This document shows, piece after piece, positions 5,574 through 6,690 of a stretch of 6,690 nucleotides of DNA. The translations under genes and the position numbers were made by a program. Under the pieces are notes generated by a model. The model was not told the origin of the DNA, ran no database searches, and worked only from the letters and a program-made list of their open reading frames with translations. The first letter of the stretch is position 1, and each line of letters starts with the position of its first letter. The stretch is taken from NCBI GenBank assembly GCA_017519685.1, contig JAFWRV010000452.1, positions 1 through 6,690 on the forward strand, given 5' to 3'. The stretch is from Clostridia bacterium. GTDB lineage: Bacteria > Bacillota > Clostridia > Oscillospirales > Acutalibacteraceae.

Positions 5574-6690
5574 ATGTTTAAAAAATTCGTCTCTGTTTTA
5601 TGCGCTTTGTTACTTGTGATAACGGCATTCGGCATCTGCCCCGCGAGCGCAGATGATATTCAGGGGGAAAAGCCATTCAGAATCAACGTCACCGTAAACG
5701 GCAGCAGCGCGACCGAGAGGGGAATTACCTGGTACACCCAAAACGATGAAAAATCTCTTGTCGAAATCAGCGGACCCGGTAAACCCGAGATAACCTATGA
5801 GGATGTTTTTGAGTGGGAAGGCAATTACTGCCACAAGGCAAAAATAACGGCCCTTGAGCCCGGCTCAGAATATGAATACACCGTAGGAAGCGAAACCGTT
5901 CGCAGCGAGCCCGGAGTGTTTGTCACAGATGACGGCGACAGCGCGTTCAATTTCATCGCCGTTGCCGATGTGCAGGCGAGTTCCGCGGAAAATTTTGAGA
6001 AGGGCGCCGACACGCTCAGAGCGGCATTTGAAATGATGCCCGAGGCTGAGTTTGTTATCAACGCCGGCGATTTTACCAACGACTCGACCAATGAGGAATG
6101 GGATCTCTACGACAAGAGTTTCGCTCAGCTCAACAGGACAGCGACTGTTGTTCCCGTCGCGGGAAATCACGACGGTCTCGGTGTCTGGCACTGGTTTGAA
6201 AATATGTTCAATCTCGACACAAGCGAAAGTGTCCAGAATCTCAACGGAGTAAACTATTCATTCGATTACGGCAACGCTCATTTCGCCGTGCTCAATTCCA
6301 ACGACGTTCTCTCCCTTTCGCTTGCCCAGCTCAAATGGCTGAAAAACGATCTGAATTCAACAGACAAGGACTGGAAAATCCTTGCCGTGCATAAATCGCC
6401 CTACACCCTCGGCAAAGACGGCAAATGGCCCGACGCCCTCTATCTTCAGAAGGCGCTTGTCAAGGTTGTTGACGAATGCGATGTTGACCTTGTGCTCAGC
6501 GGACACGATCATCAGTATCTCCGCACAAAGCCGCTGACAGGCGGTAAAGTCGATGAAAACGGCGGAGCGACCTATGCTCTGCTCGGCACGGCGGGATCAA
6601 AGAGATATGAAATCCGTTCATTCCTCGCGGATTCATTCATGAAGACGGAAAACATTGCCGCGATGACTGTTCAGAAGGACGGCTACGGCA
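5574..6690 (+). CDS. Secreted purple-acid-phosphatase-like metallophosphoesterase (3' partial)
   Basis: 372 residues are visible before the window ends, still in frame. The N terminus is a Sec signal peptide: Lys3-Lys4, a hydrophobic core (6-20) and a probable signal peptidase I site after Ala26 (A-S-A). Residues about 34-118 form a fibronectin-III-like N-terminal domain of the PAP type (RGITWYT, LEPGSEYEYTV). The calcineurin-like phosphoesterase domain begins near 126. Its metal-site motifs are complete: ADVQ (Asp132), GDFT (Asp166), GNHD (197-200), VHKSPY (His273) and GHDHQY (His311, His313). This predicts a two-metal phosphomonoesterase or phosphodiesterase acting outside the cell or at the wall. 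In true purple enzymes a Tyr lies three residues after the bridging Asp; here that position is Asn169, so the enzyme should lack the purple iron-tyrosinate centre, as do many bacterial relatives. Anchoring, dockerin or wall-binding domains could lie beyond the window. It follows the cytosolic sugar genes by 22 nt on the same strand, but a shared role is unproven. Confidence 0.92.
   Translation, partial: MFKKFVSVLCALLLVITAFGICPASADDIQGEKPFRINVTVNGSSATERGITWYTQNDEKSLVEISGPGKPEITYEDVFEWEGNYCHKAKITALEPGSEYEYTVGSETVRSEPGVFVTDDGDSAFNFIAVADVQASSAENFEKGADTLRAAFEMMPEAEFVINAGDFTNDSTNEEWDLYDKSFAQLNRTATVVPVAGNHDGLGVWHWFENMFNLDTSESVQNLNGVNYSFDYGNAHFAVLNSNDVLSLSLAQLKWLKNDLNSTDKDWKILAVHKSPYTLGKDGKWPDALYLQKALVKVVDECDVDLVLSGHDHQYLRTKPLTGGKVDENGGATYALLGTAGSKRYEIRSFLADSFMKTENIAAMTVQKDGYG

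Noticed and set aside
5574..5655. Lipoprotein signal peptide with Cys22 as the lipidated residue in the phosphatase
   Set aside because: The residues before Cys22 (A-F-G-I) do not fit a lipobox, while A-S-A at 24-26 fits a signal peptidase I site.

Overview
The window reads as chromosomal DNA from a Gram-positive anaerobe of the Clostridia type (Bacillota), probably an uncultured gut relative of the Oscillospirales. This assignment is inference. It rests on a ClpC-type rather than ClpB-type unfoldase, strong GGAGG-like ribosome binding sites, frequent AGA arginine codons, moderate GC content, and a short-chain dehydrogenase resembling the Bacillus UxuB (mannonate oxidoreductase) family. No rRNA, tRNA, CRISPR array, insertion sequence, attachment site or convincing repeat is visible.

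All five genes lie on the + strand with almost no space between them (18, 14, 1 and 22 nt), so no stretch over 300 bases lacks a gene. In order they are: (1) bases 1-1639, the C-terminal two thirds of a ClpC-like AAA+ unfoldase, cut by the left edge; (2) 1658-3679, a 673-residue protein that joins a complete xylose-isomerase-like TIM barrel to a complete Gfo/Idh/MocA NAD(P)-dependent oxidoreductase; (3) 3694-4701, a second, stand-alone Gfo/Idh/MocA oxidoreductase; (4) 4703-5551, a UxuB-like short-chain dehydrogenase; (5) 5574 to the right edge, a secreted metallophosphoesterase of the purple-acid-phosphatase-like type, cut at its C terminus.

Genes 2-4 form a coherent catabolic module with one metal-dependent isomerase, epimerase or lyase-type barrel, two sugar dehydrogenase-type domains and one keto-sugar-acid-type reductase. 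Gfo/Idh/MocA plus TIM-barrel pairs are known from inositol metabolism and from pathways that oxidise a sugar ring to a keto form before isomerising or eliminating it. The module probably carries a sugar, cyclitol, sugar acid or glycoside through a keto intermediate. The substrate cannot be read from the sequence, and no transporter, kinase or regulator is inside the window. The most notable feature is the direct fusion of barrel and dehydrogenase in gene 2 with almost no linker, which suggests the two activities act in sequence on one intermediate. ClpC upstream and the secreted phosphatase downstream share the strand and spacing but have no obvious functional tie to the module.
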